Shown: positions 62,355 to 64,000 of the stretch, piece by piece | How positions within the stretch are numbered: the stretch's first letter is position 1 | Layout: every line of letters starts with the position of its first letter | Assembly: GCA_964410965.1 (NCBI GenBank) | Contig: CAYPIY010000001.1 | Coordinates: 434,001-498,000 of the forward strand | Origin: JBBIRG01 sp964410965 | GTDB lineage: Bacteria; CLD3; SB21; JBBIRG01 | Direction: 5' to 3' | DNA length: 64,000 bases | Translations under genes and position numbers: made by a program | The notes under the pieces: generated by a model | Seen by the model: the letters and a program-made list of their open reading frames with translations, nothing else | The model's database searches: none | Told to the model about the DNA's origin: nothing

Positions 62355-64000
62355 TGAAACCTGATTTCACCAGCATCAAATACCAGACAGTATTTTCACA
62401 TCAGCAATATGCCGAATGGAAAAGTCAGTTTGAAAAGGAATCCGGCCAGCCGTTTGAATCTGCCGTGTGGCAAACCATGGAACAGATTCCCGTCAGACCG
62501 CTTTATTCGGAATCGGATATTGCGGGTTATGACCATTTAGATTATTTATCCGGAATTCCGCCTTTTCTGCGAGGCCCCTACAGCACCATGTACGTTCAGC
62601 GACCCTGGACGGTTCGCCAATACGCTGGATTCTCCACGGCCGAGGAAAGCAACGCGTTCTACAGGCGTAATCTCGCGGCGGGACAGATGGGCCTTTCCGT
62701 CGCTTTCGACCTTGCAACGCACCGGGGATACGATTCGGACCACCCGCGAGTGGTGGGCGATGTCGGCAAAGCCGGAGTGGCAATCGACAGCATCGAAGAC
62801 ATGAAAATCCTGTTTGACAGGATTCCGCTGGATAAGATGTCCGTTTCCATGACCATGAACGGCGCCGTTCTGCCCGTCCTTGCGTTTTATATCGTTGCCG
62901 CAGAAGAACAGGGTGTTAAGCATGAACTTCTGACCGGAACGATTCAGAACGATATTCTCAAGGAATATATGGTCCGGAACACCTATATTTACCCGCCTGA
63001 AATCTCGATGCGCATCATCGCGGACATATTCAAATACACGGCCAGGGAGATGCCAAAGTTTAACAGCATCAGCATTTCGGGCTATCATATGCAGGAAGCA
63101 GGCGCGACGGCCGATCTGGAAATGGCTTATACACTTGCGGATGGCCTCGAATATGTACGTACCGGCATCCGGTCCGGAATGAGTGTGGATGATTTCGCCC
63201 CCCGTTTGTCTTTTTTCTGGGCGCAGGGTATGAATTATTATATGGAAATCGCTAAAATGAGGGCCGCCCGGGTGATCTGGGCCAAACTTATCCGGCAATT
63301 CAACCCGAAAAATTCAAAGTCCATGGCCCTCCGGACACATTCCCAGACTTCGGGATGGAGTCTTACGGAACAGGACCCATTTAACAATATCGTCAGGACC
63401 TGCATCGAAGCCATGGCTGCGGTATTAGGCCACACCCAGTCTCTTCATACGAATTCACTGGACGAAGCCATCGCCTTGCCGACAGATTTTTCTGCCCGCA
63501 TCGCCCGTAACACTCAATTATATCTGCAGGAGGAAACTAATATCTGTAAAGTCATCGATCCGTGGGGCGGCTCTTATTATGTGGAATACCTGACCGGCGA
63601 ACTGCTGAAAAAAGGATGGCAGCACATTCTGGAGGTCGAATCCTACGGAGGTATGACCAAAGCGATTGAAGCCGGCATACCGAAAATGCGTATCGAGGAA
63701 GCCGCGGCGCGCCGCCAGGCCAGGATCGATTCATCCAAAGAAACCATCGTCGGCGTCAACAAATTCCGACTCGACAGGGAAGAACCGATTGAAATCCTTG
63801 AAGTCGACAATACTGCCGTCCGTCTGTCCCAGATCAAACGCCTGCAGGATGTCAAATCGAGGCGGAACAGCCGGGAAGTTGAAACCTGTCTGAATGCCAT
63901 TACGCACTGCGTTTCGACCGGGGAAGGCAATCTTCTCGATTTGACCGTGACAGCTGCGCGGGCACGGGCAACGCTCGGCGAAATTTCCGCCGCTGTTGAG
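62354..64000 (+). CDS. mutB: Methylmalonyl-CoA mutase large subunit, cut by window end
   Basis: This frame is open to the window edge (549 codons, no stop). It is the catalytic subunit: SGIPPFLRGPYSTMYVQRPW at the CoA-binding entrance, RQYAGFSTAEESN, GLSVAFDLATHRGYDSD, RVVGDVGKAGVAID, SVSMTMNGAVLPVLA, SISGYHMQEAGA, LRTHSQTSGWSLTEQDP and IDPWGGSYYVE all match methylmalonyl-CoA mutase. The C-terminal cobalamin domain with DxHxxG lies beyond the window. It is translationally coupled to the small subunit gene. A role in propionate metabolism or succinate-propionate fermentation fits. Confidence 0.96.
   Translation, partial: MKPDFTSIKYQTVFSHQQYAEWKSQFEKESGQPFESAVWQTMEQIPVRPLYSESDIAGYDHLDYLSGIPPFLRGPYSTMYVQRPWTVRQYAGFSTAEESNAFYRRNLAAGQMGLSVAFDLATHRGYDSDHPRVVGDVGKAGVAIDSIEDMKILFDRIPLDKMSVSMTMNGAVLPVLAFYIVAAEEQGVKHELLTGTIQNDILKEYMVRNTYIYPPEISMRIIADIFKYTAREMPKFNSISISGYHMQEAGATADLEMAYTLADGLEYVRTGIRSGMSVDDFAPRLSFFWAQGMNYYMEIAKMRAARVIWAKLIRQFNPKNSKSMALRTHSQTSGWSLTEQDPFNNIVRTCIEAMAAVLGHTQSLHTNSLDEAIALPTDFSARIARNTQLYLQEETNICKVIDPWGGSYYVEYLTGELLKKGWQHILEVESYGGMTKAIEAGIPKMRIEEAAARRQARIDSSKETIVGVNKFRLDREEPIEILEVDNTAVRLSQIKRLQDVKSRRNSREVETCLNAITHCVSTGEGNLLDLTVTAARARATLGEISAAVE

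Overview
This 64 kb window looks like a chromosomal segment of a Gram-negative bacterium of the FCB superphylum (Ignavibacteriota, Calditrichota or KSB1-like rather than a classical Bacteroidete; I cannot narrow it further). Reasons: a secreted LamG-like protein ends in a type IX secretion sorting domain of the 'QNYPNPFN' kind, a DUF4835/PorD-like exported protein is present, there are several lipoproteins, and the tRNA gene does not encode its CCA end. There are no rRNA genes, no recognisable transposase or integrase genes, no CRISPR array and no prophage structural genes.

Layout. 1-116: 3' part of tRNA-Leu(CAA) with a terminator. 425-2731: an orphan molybdopterin-binding subunit of a xanthine-dehydrogenase-like enzyme. 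2790-11721: a minus-strand copper/heavy-metal resistance operon (small Cys-rich exported protein, TolC-like channel, CusA-like RND pump, CusB-like adaptor, CopA ATPase). 11832-15288: a nusB-headed minus-strand operon (NusB, radical-SAM activase, GAF-SpoIIE phosphatase, FecR-like exported protein, stump of a response regulator). 15687-24567: secreted isochorismatase-like protein, membrane sensor, SplB-like radical SAM protein, an unknown protein, RtcB RNA ligase and two tandem acetate kinases.

24600-35810 is an accessory, AT-rich defence island. Its core is a tightly packed five-gene minus-strand operon: RloA/AbiLi-like ATPase, RloB/AbiLii-like protein, a single-chain MmeI-type (type IIL) restriction-modification enzyme, and two proteins that each carry an R-N-x3-H HEPN-like RNase motif, the smaller one also with a four-cysteine zinc motif. 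It is driven by a clear sigma70-type promoter lying on a perfect 15-bp inverted repeat. The operon is bracketed by REP-like sequences in opposite orientation. Upstream of it lie a MITE-like element with terminal inverted repeats, a 14-bp-stem hairpin, an unknown 232-aa protein, a decayed 21-bp (heptad) repeat tract, and a two-gene unit with a PD-(D/E)XK nuclease. The five-gene unit is my best candidate for an undescribed composite defence system.

36038-51347: HtpX protease, TonB-like protein, a three-gene exported-protein operon (serine protease, DUF885-like metallopeptidase, unknown), the sorting-domain protein, an NtrC-type regulator with PorD-like and zinc-ribbon proteins, GTP cyclohydrolase I behind an attenuator-like hairpin, then an operon of a phosphohexomutase with a histone-H1-like tail, a DUF104/PIN toxin-antitoxin pair and a bifunctional formiminotransferase-cyclodeaminase. 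51461-59183: MORN-repeat protein, SthA-like transhydrogenase, a degenerate HAD protein coupled to a SpoIIM-family membrane protein, an exported DNA/RNA nuclease and an exported metalloprotease. 59255-59802: a decayed membrane-protein gene. 60198-64000: methylmalonyl-CoA mutase small subunit and the start of the large subunit, cut by the window end.
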